64,000 nt of DNA from Perkinsus olseni. Its lineage: Eukaryota; Perkinsozoa; Perkinsida; Perkinsidae. Made by a program: the position numbers and the translations under genes. The stretch lies in the NCBI GenBank assembly GCA_013115135.1, contig JABANP010000035.1, forward strand, positions 62,001 to 126,000, read 5' to 3'. Under the pieces are notes generated by a model, which saw nothing but the letters and a program-made list of their open reading frames with translations, ran no database searches and had not been told where the DNA came from. Positions 48,458-60,581 of this stretch are shown here, in pieces; position 1 is the first letter of the stretch; each line of letters opens with the position of its first letter.

Positions 48458-51196
48458 CTAGTCCACCTTGATGGAGCCATATATGGCCCGGACGAAGAAG
48501 AATGTTGCGATAAACCCGATACCTGAAACAAAAAAAGTCTCTTAAGAGCGGCGGAGCGACGCACGTTGAACTGTCATCCGATCAGTGAATGCCAAACGCA
48601 TGTGAGACAGAGAAGCGAGCAAAACTGCCATCAGATATAGGAGATTACATCCAGTTAGCAGGAAGAAGGCAGCTGATATCATCGCCATGTACCCTACGTA
48701 GACCACGATTGATACCACATTCACAATCTGCAGCCGGGTGCCCAGATACATCAACGAATACCTAGAGGTGATAAGGGCTGGAAAGCGGGCGGATTTCTCG
48801 GAAAGGGACCACTTACCCGAACACATAGAGCGCACTAGATCCCGACACGAAGAAGCTGCGCCACCACCAACGATAATCCTCAGCCGTGAGCTGGAAATAA
48901 GTCAGGGCTATTGACACTTCCGCACAGGTGATAATGAGGATAAGGTAAACCAGCACGACAAATCCGAAGAGGTAGTAGAACTGGTGCTGCCATAAGGAGC
49001 TCATGATGAAGAAGAGCTCCGTGAAAACGGCGCCGAACGGCAGGACACCGCCTACGAGGCACAGCAACCAAGGCCTCAAGAACCACGGCTGCGGGGGGAT
49101 AGGTCGAGGGATTGAGTTCACTCGGCAAGGGAAGCCAATCGGATCCCGCTTGTAAGCGGCTGCAGCACCAAGGTAGACTAGCGGGACAGATATCCCGAAC
49201 CAGAGCACGAGCACCTGAGATCGGACGGCTCGAGGTTCAAGTCAATAAAGCAGCCTACCGCGAACATCGTGGTGAACGGCACAGCGCCTGACGAGCCCTT
49301 AGCCCAGGCAAGCAAATTAAGGAAGAAGAACATCGCGAACAGAGAACCTGAGACAGCATGTTATTATCAACTGAGGTTCCAAGGAGAATCTCACCTGGGT
49401 AGAGGAAGGCCGTTAGCATAGTGGTACTGCGGTGATGCTCCGATGACGTTGGTGCAAGCGTCTTCCCCAGACGCCCAGATACGTACCTACAACCCGATAC
49501 AACACGGAAGCAGGCCCAGGCTACAGTATTACCCTGCAGGAACGCCCATGAAGGCGAACAGCAGGACCATTCCCTGCAGTAACGCTCCTCGGTGGACCGG
49601 GCTCAGGAATCCGAGGGTGGCAAAAACGAGCACCAGGCCACACATGAGCAGCAATTGTATACCACTACCGACGCAGACACAGAGTAGTCGTCTGTGAGGT
49701 GGCGGTCGGAAGACATCACCGTGAACCATCTTCCAACCAGCTTCTTCTTGTGCCTCTTCGGCGGTCATTTCTCCGACTAATTCGTTGTACTTAGCAATGT
49801 CTCGAGCAAGGGTTCGGATGAGTATCATGGCCACCATTCCGGAGAGGAAGAGCGCGATCAGAACTGAGTTGATGATGCTGAACCAGTGGATTTGGCCAGA
49901 TCCAGGAGACATTTGCAGGTAGATATCCCATCGGGTAACCCACTCCTTGTCAGGATTCTCCGTCCACTCAACATCGTACGTGTACCTGACGCGATCCCCA
50001 TTAGTATGAACAGTCTCACTGATAGCCGATGCTAAGGGTAGGTCTTACGTGATCGACTCTGCCTTGTCGAGGTCGAGAGGCTCCAGAGTAGCACCTTCGC
50101 TGTGACAGACGGCTGAGTCACCGCCGTCTCTTACGAATTGCTTCAAGCTGCTGGGTTCGATCTCAAACCCCACCACCCTGTAGACCGAGAATCCATTATC
50201 CTCAGCGTCCTCGGGTCGATGATATTCCAACTTGAACTTCAAATGGTTGTGCAGATAGTATTGGTTTTTCTGAAATTAAGGTCGCATCAACGCAGCACAC
50301 GAAGACCCGTTACCTACCAGCTGAACCCCGAGAGGGAACCCGCTCATGACAAACACTTGATTTGCCTTCTCTGAAGAACCGAACACTAAGTGCCACACAA
50401 TCACAAATTCTTAATTTACCATCATCCGCCTCAGTCGCCGTCTTCTGAGGATCTCTTACAGTGAACTTAACCGCGCCGGGCAAACGGTCTACATTCATGT
50501 TTACAGTGTACCTGATCCACAGCACGAACATTGGCGAGGATAACGCGAGCCCGGATAAGTCTTGAAGAAGGAATGCGGGCCAATCTTCCTACTGATCACG
50601 GATCATCTGCTTAATGGTATCCCTGAGCTCAGGTGTGAGCTGATCTTTGCATGCAATCTGACACTTCAAAGGCCGCAGCATTTGGATCTTGTAACTAAGA
50701 CAATACACTAGGAGCAATAGACATCGGCGGAGCTCGCCTCGGGAAAACTGAAAGGGCACACGTATGGCCTACCTTGTAGGTGACATCATCTGTCCACTCA
50801 GGAGCTCGCCAAGATTAGCATTGACCTCTGCTGACTTGTCCTGAGAAGCGAAGAGCGGCATGAGTAGCGCATAAGGACCATGCGTTCCGGTTAGAAGCGG
50901 CCAACAGCAGAATATGCGTACAGTAACAACTCTGCACTGAGAGTCGGTGGCATGGGTCTTGTAGTAATCCATCGGTAGCTGAGTACGAACCTGGAGCAAG
51001 GAGGCGCTAAGAGTGACTTGAAGGCAGGCATCATGCGTACGCTCGTCATCTCATTGACTGAAAGAGGGACATCTTCTCCTTCCTTGTAGTCTCGCGGGGC
51101 AATTCCGGGCAGAAGGACGGCTGCCACGCCCTGCATCAGCAGAGCGAGGCAGCACCAGGTCAGACCTGGATTCCAGTGCTTCTTGATGGAAGCCAT
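48458..51196 (-). CDS. TM9SF nonaspanin (transmembrane 9 superfamily)
   Basis: A Golgi/endosome multi-pass protein involved in membrane-protein sorting. Start ATG at 51196 with a cleavable signal (LTWCCLALLMQGVAAVLLPG), then the lumenal domain with PGIAPRDYKEGEDVPLSVNE and, across an intron at about 51000-51052, VRTQLPMDYYKTHATDSQ. Later exons show YRVVGFEIEPSSLKQF, the hallmark QIHWFSIINSVLIALFLSG, RTLARDIAKYNEL, EEAGWKMVHGDVFRPPPH, GFLSPVHRGALLQGM, then helices with PPQPWFLRPWLLCLVGG, TELFFIMSSLWQHQFYYLFG, LTYFQLTAEDYRWWWRSF and the end FVRAIYGSIKVD, TAG at 48458. The final residues match the KxD-type Golgi/COPI signal of this family. At least eight introns. Confidence 0.92.
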
Positions 51197-51710
51197 GTAA
51201 CAACCGAGCTGTACCAGCGATATCTCAGGGCCTTCACGGATCGCATCAAACCCACAGCGAACGATCAGACGCCCTGCAATCGGAGTTTCACAGTTTGAGG
51301 CACTCTGCGAGTCATTCCAGAGATGAAAGCAAAGTGTCAGGTAGGTCTACTCCAACGCCTGGTAATGCCTTCTCTCGCTGCCTGTGCCTCACAAGTTTGA
51401 AAGACCACTATTAGTCGCCCGAAGAACGGCGTATCATGAGCAGCCCGGTGAGACAGTCTCACAGTGAGACTCCCACTCATCGAAGAGACACGAGCGTTTG
51501 TGATGAAAATTGCGATGCTCTGACCGTGAGATGACTCAGCGCGCTAGCCTACGGAAAAGATGAGCAGAAATAGATCCATCTGTTGAGGTAATTACAAGGA
51601 CAAGGGTCTAACGCGCTTCGCGATCACCGATGTAACGCGCGGGAAAACGTCCAGATGCGGAACATTTCGCACATAATCGTTATTCAATCAGCGCAATCAT
51701 CCAGAGATCC
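51197..51710. other. Divergent promoter region
   Basis: Spacer between the minus-strand TM9SF start and the plus-strand ZnF-UBP/sirtuin gene; the only head-to-head gene pair in the window. A short palindrome GTGAGACAGTCTCAC lies near 51450. No coding sequence recognised. Confidence 0.45.
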
Positions 51711-52268
51711 TTGTTCTCAACCGGCAGCACGCGTTGCATTCCTGGCACGTGGACCGTCGGTCAGCTCTTTATGTTTCGTAACCAGCCCCAATGTCGTTGC
51801 TTTGGGGACGCCGTACGCGGGCCTCCAGTCGGATGGACTTTGGAGGTTGCATGCACTGTGTGCAGTGATACTGAGGAGAACCGATGGCTTTGTCTGGGAT
51901 GCTTCCAGGTATCCAAGGGTCGTTGACGTGGCAAAGCGTTGCTTTCGTGCGAGTTTCGTTGTTATTGTGCTCGGGTCCCTGGCCTCTCGGTTGTTCACAT
52001 GCGCGAGGGCGTATTTGGACCTTTCTCTGCCGGTAGATATTTTGTGGCTCGAAAACGGAGGGGCACATGCAAGAGCATTATGAAGGAAATTCAAGTATGG
52101 CCACAGCAGTGGATTCCGCCTCGTTACCTCCTAATCTCATCAGAAACGTCAGAGAAACCTTGCTGTGTTGCGATTTCCATCACGAAGAAGACTTTCTGGT
52201 GCTTCAAGTGCAAGACCTCCGAATTCGCCACGCAGCATGATACGCGTTTTCAGATGGCGTTCGGATTG
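51711..52268 (+). CDS. HDAC6-type ZnF-UBP domain exons (probable 5' part of the sirtuin gene)
   Basis: Three exons code a ubiquitin C-terminal-tail-binding zinc finger: one ending at 51908 (VACTVCSDTEENRWLCLGCF plus Q), 52037-52094 (IFCGSKTEGHMQEHYEGN) and 52144-52268 (KPCCVAISITKKTFWCFKCK). Introns 51909-52036 and 52095-52143 are GT-AG and the joins keep one frame. The pattern C-x2-C, ENxWxCLxCxQ, CG, GHMxxH, WCxxC matches the HDAC6/USP ZnF-UBP. The third exon ends GGATTG followed by a strong donor GTAAGC, and the next acceptor (CTAG, 52411) continues in phase 0 into the sirtuin, so these exons probably belong to that gene. If the donor is not used, the frame stops two codons later. The exact 5' end and start codon are not resolved. 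Confidence 0.7.
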
Positions 52269-52411
52269 GTAAGCTAGTGACCGGACTGTCCCCTTTGTGA
52301 GATGGTCCTTGCGATGCATCCTGCACAGACGTCTTTCTGGTCGGCTGAGTGTACGGCTCGAAATCGACTTGATACTCTAGTTCTACCGCAGTTCAAAGAG
52401 CTTTCAACTAG

Positions 52412-55342
52412 GTCATGAGCAGGAGCGCCCACGATGTTGAGAGCCTGGCTGCAGTTTTGCGCCGATTGTATAGAAGGGGACTGCCGAACCCTCGGTATGA
52501 CTAGCTCCTGTTCTGTGTTAGTCTGTCACACACATTGACCGCTCCTTGGTTCGCTCAGGTGTTGGGCGGAGTTACCCATCCATCGTCAGAACGTGTTCGG
52601 AAGTCGAGCCAACGTCAACTTGGAAGGACTTGTCAACAAGTGGCAAGATACTTTGAAGGGCAAGCTCAGCGGTGAGGACGCATGCGGGAAAAAGTAACGC
52701 GTCTGGTCTAGTCTTATTTCCTGAATTCGGGGTTTTCCAGAATCATCGTCATGGCTGGTGCTGGCATCTCGGTGTCTGCTGGGATTCCAGACTTCAGAAC
52801 TCCAGGCTCCGGGCTCTACTACAACCTCCAGTCGTACAAGCTTGGTCGTCCCGAAGATATGTGGGTTAGAGTCGTGAGAGAAACTTCCTGTAAGTTACCG
52901 TTTAGGTTCTCGATGGAGTTTTTCAAGAAGAACCCGTATCCTTTTTACCATTTTGCGAAGCATCTCTGGCCAACCGGACAGCATAGGTATCCCTTTTGCG
53001 CATCAAACCATGGGGATAACGTCAGCTGGTTCACAGGCCCACCCCGACGCACTACTTCGTGCGCCTCCTACAAGAGAAGGGCCTGCTGCATCGCATGTAT
53101 ACTCAGAACATCGATGGTTTAGAACGCCTGGCTGGGGTAAGGTGCGAGGATATTCTCGGTTTCTTGGTCATTACCGTCTCAGCGTGCACTAGCTGATAAT
53201 TCTTCCCAGGTCAAGGACGATAATCTCGTTGAAGCTCACGGAACCTTCTCTACGGCCAGCTGTATTAAATGCAGGGCCGTTGCAGACCCCATTCAGGTAG
53301 TCTCAGCTTGGTGGTTAGTCTTCTCTCGCTGAGGGCCGTGGTGTTCAGGTCAGAGACGCTATCTTGGCTGGAAATGTTCCGGTCATATGTGACGCTTGCT
53401 CGGCCTCTATGAGCGCTGACCCTGCTAAGGGCTTCCAGGACGTGAGTTTGGCCACGTTGGGGGCTCACATGTGACGCGAGTTGTGCTTCGTAGGTTGGCC
53501 TGATCAAACCGGATATTGTTTTCTTTGGCGAGTCTCTGCCTCGGAGATTCCATACGCTTATGGAGACTGATTTCGATAACTGTGACCTGCTTATTATCAT
53601 GGGCACTTCCCTCAAGGTAGAAGACGCTGGCAGGTCCTGTCTTGCAGTATTGACATGCTAGGTCGCGCCTTTCAACCGTCTGGTATCCAACGTCCCCGAC
53701 ACCACCGTACGCTTGCTGGTTAATCGGGAGAAGCAACCCGGGGCTGGGTCAGACCCTATGATGTTCGACGGAGAGTGTGACTACAGGGACATTTGGATGG
53801 AATCCGACTGCGACTCTGGGGTTCAGAAGATCGTCGACATGATGGGGTGGCGGAATGAGTTTGAGGATCTGCTCAAGGAGCGCGAGAAGGTCGTCGATAT
53901 CACTCAACCGATGCTAGCCCCCACAGTGGCCGAGCCCTCCTGTGATATGTCCGATGGGCACACTGCGGCTAGTCGCAGGTCGACTGGTGGGTCCATTTCT
54001 GGTGCGGACGATTCTCCGGGAGAGATGCCGGATAACAGAGTCAAAGCATCCTCCGGGAGATTGCGAAAGGTCAAGAACTACGACATGAAAACTGGACAAG
54101 GAGTCGACTCTGGTCGGTTCGTCTCGAGATTGGCTACTAATGCGACTCCACAGCAGCGGGTTGAATACCAAGTCAAGGTGGCTGAGAGAAGGAAGCAAGA
54201 GGCGCGGTCGAAAATCCAGAAGGCTATGTACGGCGGTGGGCGGGAAGATCTGGAGAAGGCTCTCGAAGATGGCAAAATGGCTGGGTTGACTCGATGGGAG
54301 CTAGAGCCAGGCCAGGAGGTGCTGAAGCATCTAGCCTTTGCTGCGCCCAAGCTGAAGGCGGCAGTCAAATCCTCATCAACACCAGGACCTGACCCCAGAA
54401 GATTCCAGTCGACTGCTCCGAGACCAGCACACCAGGTAAGCCCGAGCAGTATGACATGTGGTTCGCGACTGGATGCAGTCGATGAGGATATCCTTCATGG
54501 TTTCCTTTTTCCACCTTAGAAGGATGATCATTCATACGATTCCGTCGAGAAGCCTGCGAAGAGCTTCGCGAGGAGCTTGTCCGAACTAACAGAGGCCTCC
54601 ACCAACGAAGACAATGAGAACGCATTGAATGAAGAGGTTAAGAAGCAGGTCAACAAGTGCAAGGATCGCCTCAAGGGGGCTATGTAGGATTACTTCTCTA
54701 TCGGCTTAGTTTCCGTTAAACATCACACAACGATGTTTTGTTCCATGTTGCGTTGTTGCTCGCTTTAGGAGAGAAGGGTCTATCACTCTTATCGAGCAGG
54801 AACTTTTGGTTGCGGAGGGCCTCGGAATCCCCTGGATTGACACCGTAGATGCTCGTAGAGAGCTGGTGGCCTTACAGAAGCGCCGTTCTGAGATGCACAG
54901 CCGGAGGTCGAGCCAGGCCAGCGATACTCCCAACAGCGCCTCGGTTGAGAGGCAATCCACCATTGATATCGACTCACCGGTGCGTTGTGACTTGGTTTGG
55001 TGTTCGATACCCGACTGCTCGGATCCGCACACACACGTGGCTGCTTGGCATGTATGTGAGATGTGTGGGTACGTGGGTCACAGTAGTAAGGAGTGCTGCT
55101 TGGGAGACGCTGAGCTGGAGAGTCTCAAGATCAGCCGGTCTCAAGAAAGCATGCCGGAGGATAACTTCTGTAATAGCATTCTGAGTTTATCCATTATGAT
55201 AGTTCTCCTCGCCTCAGGCACGATCCCAGGCTGTCAGAGTCAACGGTTCCATTCGACTGAGGGCCACCTGTGTAGATTGTGCCGTATGCGGGGGCATCCA
55301 GTGAAGCTGTGTCCGACTTGGATGGCACAGGCCTTTAACTAG
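52412..55342 (+). CDS. SIRT2-class NAD-dependent deacetylase with helical repeats and CCHC zinc knuckles
   Basis: Sirtuins remove acyl groups from lysine using NAD. An ATG is at 52415 ([18 protein letters not shown]). Exons 52412-52494, 52559-52693 and 52741-52860 lead into [19 protein letters not shown], then [49 protein letters not shown], the catalytic His in [10 protein letters not shown], zinc ligands CIKC and [37 protein letters not shown] and [11 protein letters not shown]. This order is that of human SIRT2. Beyond the usual end ([16 protein letters not shown]) the frame continues for about 450 residues: a disordered part, two related helical units ([37 protein letters not shown]) and two CCHC knuckles ([29 protein letters not shown]), TAG at 55340. 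Introns near 54435-54520, 54685-54769 and 55167-55216 keep the frame throughout. The tail is unlike any sirtuin I know. Confidence 0.88.
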
Positions 55343-56154
55343 ATGCTGTTCAGAGTATTCTTTATGCATGACTCGCCCATCTTCTGATAATCTGGTGTGC
55401 TGTTGATTGCGCCCTTGTTGTGTTGTAGGAACCGTAGAGGAGCGCCAGGAGACAATAGGTCCCGAAGATATCTGTAGGCAATAACTCGCTAGTTTGACTT
55501 CCATGCTTGTGGCTCCTGTAGCCTCTGTGGATAACCGCCGGTTGCTTCCCGGATGGCCTACTCAAGCGCCTCGTCGAACGTCTTCAACAGTTGGGATGAT
55601 GTGGGCCCATGCACGTTCACGAAGGGAGGGTCATAATTGGGATGTCGGTCTGATGCGGGCTCACGACTTTGGATATTTTCGCACTAAGATTTGCCACGAA
55701 ATTGGGCGTGTGAAATGTAGCCAATTTTCTTTGATGGGAGCTGAGAAAATCGATATGTGACCCTTCGGAGTCGAATAACCCGTATCCGTGGTTAGCGAAG
55801 CGAGTCTCTGCAACCATCTAGTCGGGACTTGCTCGCTGCAGGATGCTGAATGTATTTAAGTAATCTACTGGGTTGGAGGGGAGTACGTGAGCATGTCCTG
55901 CACCGTAAACTGGAAGTTGTACAACTCTTGTTCATCTCGGAATGATGTACTTGCACGCGCAATGGCGAGTCCCGATTCGGGACTTCCGAATCGGCATGTA
56001 ATGTGACACCGAATTGTTTGATCTCGCTTAGAGCTCTGGCCAGTTTGGTGATAGTTCCGAATTTGAATGATTCTCGAGAAGTGACGATCCAGGGTCTTGG
56101 ACCCCGTTTGATCTGAACAGGGAAAGTCAGAATTCCGCATCGGATCAGAAGAAG
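55343..56154. other. Intergenic region
   Basis: About 800 bp; short frames on both strands, none recognisable. It should include the promoter of the FetB-like gene. Confidence 0.45.
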
Positions 56155-57169
56155 GTGATTCACTCTTGGTTTATCCAAGCTTGGCACGTTTCCCTCGCTA
56201 TGCCTGCTCCTATATCGCCCGGAGGCATTGGCATCGCTGCAGCATGTCTCTCGATCAACGTGATGATATCACTATATATGAAGTTGGAGATTCACTGGCG
56301 GGTTGTCGTGGGCGCCATAAGATGCGTTTGCCAGCTATTGCTACTGGGGCTGCTATTCGCCACTGTCTTCTCGAGTGACGAGGTGTGGCCTGTGGTTCTA
56401 ATGACAATCTTCATGCTCAGTGTCGCTTCCTTTCGAGGCGTATCAAAGGCCGAAGCACACGTACCCAGGGTTCATTCGTACTGTCATCATAGCTATGACT
56501 GCTAGCTGCTTTCCTATGGCGCTCATCATGACCAACTTCGTCTTGTCTCTCGGCAGCATGTGGTGGCATCCCCGTTACTATTTGCCAATGCTGGGCATGT
56601 TGACGAACAATGGTATGAGTGCGATCTCACTGGCGTCCGACAGGCTTCTAACTCAGCTCGTGGACAAGAGAACCGCAATTGAAGCGGAGATGAGGACGTC
56701 TTCCAATCCCAAACAGGTTATATTACCGATTCACAGAGAGGCAGTGAGGGTTGGTATGATGCCGACGCTCAACACATTGGCCGTGGTTGGCCTTGTTGCG
56801 ATTCCGGGCATGATGGCTGGTCAGCTGCTAGGTGGGGCTGACCCGTTAACGGCTGCAAAGTATCAGATAGTCGTTACTATCATGATAGCATCCACCAGCT
56901 CTCTTTCGAGTTTTATCGTCACTTGGTTGATGCTCAAGGACCTGGTGGGCAAGGATGGCAACTTAGACTTTGGCCTGCTGCACTTCAGGGGCTCTACGGA
57001 TTTCGTCACTAAAGTGGTCTGTGGACTGGTGGCGAAGTTGGGGAGAGCGCTGAAGCTAGTGTTGTGCTGTGGATGCCTGAGGAAGCCTAGCAGGGACGAC
57101 GCCTCGCCTGAAAGGCCTGAGCATACGAAGCAGCTTCTCGCGGAGGGAGAAGCCCATTCGCAATGGTAA
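56155..57169 (+). CDS. UPF0014 membrane protein (FetB/ALS3/STAR2-like permease), frame interrupted once
   Basis: A multi-pass protein of the family that includes bacterial FetB (iron export ABC permease) and plant ALS3/STAR2 (aluminium tolerance). Start at ATG 56155 or 56200 (MPAPISPGGIGIAAACLSIN). Signatures: CQLLLLGLLFATVF, the segment FEAYQRPKHTYPGF, PMLGMLTNNGMSAISLASDR, REAVRVGMMPTLNTLA, VGLVAIPGMMAGQLLGGADP and AAKYQIVVTIMIA, then a Cys-rich hydrophilic tail (LCCGCLRKPS). No introns. Two frames meet at 56428-56433: FMLSVAS in the first and FEAYQRPK in the second, joined if one T of TTT is skipped. In bacteria the partner is an ABC ATPase (FetA); none lies in the window. An ion substrate cannot be assigned. 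Confidence 0.82.
56428..56433 (+). other. Single-base frame break in the FetB-like gene
   Basis: Plus strand reads GCT TCC TTT CGA GGC. The conserved protein needs ASFEAYQR, obtained by skipping one base (TCC, skip T, TTC GAG GCG). It lies in a TTT run following TCC. Confidence 0.72.
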
Positions 57170-57617
57170 CGTACTGGTCAATTGAGCATCCGACCGAAGG
57201 AGGCATGTGGTTTCGCTGCTGAAATTCCCAGCGTGCCCTCTTTTGTTTATGATATATTCAGCAAGTACATTTGCCACTCGTTGTCTACCGGGTTTTAGTT
57301 GACTCACGGTTTTACGTTGTTCCGTGCCCGTCCTTCCCATCCGAATCCGCCGGTTAGCCTTGTGATCATTAGCTACTCCCTGCTGTGTAACTGTCGCTTT
57401 ACGACTTGCTTTTGAGTCCATCGTAGTGGGGACTGGTCAGGAGCTGGCTTCCACCGGAGCCACCTACCTTCCGTGGGAGATAAGATATGGACTGTGATCA
57501 ATTTCGATGCTTGTGTCGAGACACTAGTCTAACGAAATGGATGCGATTTTCACCCCAGGTCCTTAATGCGTGCGACGCACCGAGCTTCCATCCTTCTCTC
57601 ATAGTACAGTTACTCAA
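57170..57617. other. Intergenic region upstream of choline dehydrogenase
   Basis: About 450 bp of spacer with no supported gene. Confidence 0.45.
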
Positions 57618-60089
57618 ATGTTCTCCCAGTCCCCACTTCGATGCCTCTCGGTAACTGCGGCGAGCCATTTTGACTACATAGTGTTGGGCGCAGGCTCGGC
57701 AGGCTGCGTCTTGGCAAATAGGCTGTCTGAGGATCCTCACGTCAAGGTGACTCTGATCATCCGGGCAGTCGTTGCTGGGATGCCCATTTTAACTTCAGGT
57801 GGCCGTAGTCGAAGCGGGTCGATGGCATCGGGGATCCTGGGATTGGTGGAAAGCGGCGATGCCTGCGGCCTTGACGTTCAACCTGGCCAATAAGAAATAC
57901 AACTGGGACTATCACACCGTGCCACAGAAGCACATGAACAACAGGCGTTTGCATCAACCGAGGGGCAAGATGACAGGTAATATCTATCTGGCACAGTGAG
58001 GAATGCTCGCTGCTGCGAAATGCTGAAGTCGCGCAACTGGTAGTCAGTGCTGCTACTTTGCCGCTGACCACAGTCGAATGAGCCTATTGTAGCTCTAGTT
58101 TGCAGGGCTGAATGCTCGCTGTCGTCCTAGGTGGATCATCTGGTATAAACGCCATGGTGTATGTCCGCGGGCACGCCCTAGATTTCGAGCGATGGGCTTT
58201 AGAGGAAGGTAGGTCGGCTCTGCATCCTTTGAAGGCCCAATCGCGAGTCCCTCAGGATGCCCGGGTTGGTCTTACCGTGACGTCCTCCCCTATTTTAAGA
58301 AGTCCACCACGCATGAGATGGGCGAAAGCTTGTAGGTCGAGTGAATAACCCGCGATCTTGGGTAACCCAAGCCCACCGTTATCATTCCCTCCGTAGGTAC
58401 CGTGGTGGCAATGGTCCCGTGCACGTGAGACGTGGGGCCACCGGTAACGAGTTATTCAAGGCCTTTGTTGACGCCGGAGTCCAAGCGGGCTACCCTTATA
58501 CAGCGGATATGAACGGCAAACAGCAGGAGGGCTTTCGGACCAATGGACATGACTGTGAGCTGACTGCCGTTATTTGGTGTGAGCATGATGTATCGCGGAC
58601 CTAGGTTACCGCCGACGGTAAGCGCTGCCACGCTGGCCTAGCGTATCTCAACGAAGCTTCCAAGCGGCCCAATTGTAATCTCACCGGCTGGGACGGCTGT
58701 ACTCTAATTGATGGATGCTCAGGTTCAGTGATCACTCGAGCAATGGTTAGCAGGCTTGTGTGGGAGCACTCCTCTGACGGTGCCGAGAAGCGCTGCGTCG
58801 GAGTCGAGTACTGTGCCGGCATAGCCAACTCCAAGTTTTGATGATGTCTTTCGGCAGGTATATAGACCATGTCGGTGAGCCTCGATATGTCAAAGCTAGC
58901 CGTGAGATAATACTAGCGATGGGCGCTGTAGGAACGCCCCAGGTACCGTTACCGGCCGGGTTCTCGCGAATTCTCCCATTTCCTGTGTGATAGGTCCTGA
59001 ATCTGTCAGGGGTAGGTGATCCTGATTACTTGAGGTCTCTATCAATCGACCCAGTGATCTCCAACCAAAATGTTGGGCAGAATCTACAAGACCACTTGGA
59101 GTTCTACGTCCAGTATCTTTGCTCGAAGCCGGTCAGTCTCTACCCCGTGGCGACGTGGCGTTACCCTCACCTCAAGGCCCTTACAGGGATTGAATGGTTC
59201 CTCAGGGGAACAGGCCTGGCTGCCTCCAATCACTTCGACACCGGCGGTTTCATACGGACTCGAGCGGGCATCCAGCACCCCGACTTCCAGTTCCATTTCA
59301 TCCCGGGCTGCGTCGTGGGCCAGCTCGAGTTCCTGCCGCACCACGGTTATCAAGCTCATGGAGGGACGATGCGTCCGAGGTCTCGGGGGTCGATCAAATT
59401 AGCATCAAAGGACCCTCGAGACGAACCCCTGATCGATCCTAATTTCCTGGCGGTGGAAGAGGATATGGAAAGACATGAGGGAGGGTTTGAGAAGGACCAT
59501 AGAGATCATGGAGCAGCCGGCGTTGAGAGACTAGTGAGTCAATTCCTCATCATGGCAAGGGGTCTTACTGACTAAAACAGTTACATGGACAGTCGGCTGT
59601 CCCCGGTGGCAGACTTCAATCTGGACAGTGATGAAGACTGTGACCGATGGATCAGGAACTCGAGCCACTCCGCCTACCATTTGTCATGTAACTCCTTGAC
59701 GGCTCATACCCGATCGTGTTAGTTGTGGCCATTCTTGATAGGCACAGCTGCTATGGGCAAGGTCGTAGACGAGCACGGTCGGCTCTATGGTGCCTCTAAC
59801 GTGAGTGTGGATATCATATCTCTGGTCTGCACGATCGGAATAGGTTCGAGTGGTGGACGCGAGTGCCATGCCGTCGATGACTTCGGGCAATCTGAATGCT
59901 CCTACCTTGATGATGGCTGAGAAGTTCGCCGACCACATTCGTGGCCGGCCGTACCTGGAGCCCACTCAGGCTGGTAAGCGAATTTCTCCGAAGTCCTGTG
60001 GAGAGGGGTCGTGGAGGGGGTTCTCTTTGCCAGATAACGGGAAGTCGTTATGGTGGGAGAATCCCAGCTGGCAGACCGAGCAGCGTTAA
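57618..60089 (+). CDS. CHDH: Choline dehydrogenase (GMC oxidoreductase), mitochondrial
   Basis: A flavoprotein that oxidises choline to betaine aldehyde at the inner mitochondrial membrane. ATG 57618 gives a short basic leader ([17 protein letters not shown]) typical of import, directly followed by the FAD-binding Rossmann motif [20 protein letters not shown]. Then across introns: [35 protein letters not shown], the GMC signature [65 protein letters not shown], the second signature [56 protein letters not shown] and [19 protein letters not shown]. These match animal CHDH closely from memory. The active-site pair corresponds to His in SAYHLSC and Asn in GNLNAP. About twelve introns. The last exon ends [12 protein letters not shown] at 60087. 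Confidence 0.9.
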
Positions 60090-60581
60090 ACCGCTTCCCG
60101 CCTTCAATACTCATTTAATCGATTCTCTCACACTTGCGAGTAGGAAGAGGTTTCAGAACATCACTGTTTCGGAGATCACTCTAACTTGGACTTCATAATT
60201 TAAGGCAGTGCACCCTGTCCTGAGTGATCTGTATAAGACTTACTCGGGCGGTTTCGCATTGCGTTTGGTGTTTTGCGTTATCACTTAATTTGGTAGTGTG
60301 GGCTGTTCTGTCGGAACCTTTTTGCAACCAGTTTCTCGGGAGGCAGGGAGGAACCGTCAGACTGTGATTGCCATGTATTGGAATAATCCACAGATTATCA
60401 GTGCTTCGGTAGCAATCACGTGTTGCCATCATTGGGTAGGGCACCACTGCACTCTTGAGGAACACGCCCTGGATCTCTTCTCTTTCGTTCTTTATCTCTG
60501 CATCTACTACGCTGTCTTGCACGCTCCCTATCAACTTGTTGATTCTAAAGTTGTTGACTCTCCAGGCGTTGCGCCTCTCAC
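60090..60581. other. Intergenic region
   Basis: About 490 bp without a supported gene, between choline dehydrogenase and the PHD-finger gene. Confidence 0.45.

Noticed and set aside
51000..51026. A 27-bp in-frame intron in TM9SF
   Set aside because: A longer intron of about 53 bp starting at GTACGC gives a better fit to the conserved family spacing between SVNEMTS and VRTQLP.
55494..56140. Small proteins between the sirtuin and the FetB-like gene
   Set aside because: Frames on both strands overlap, lack motifs and are not joined by convincing splice signals.
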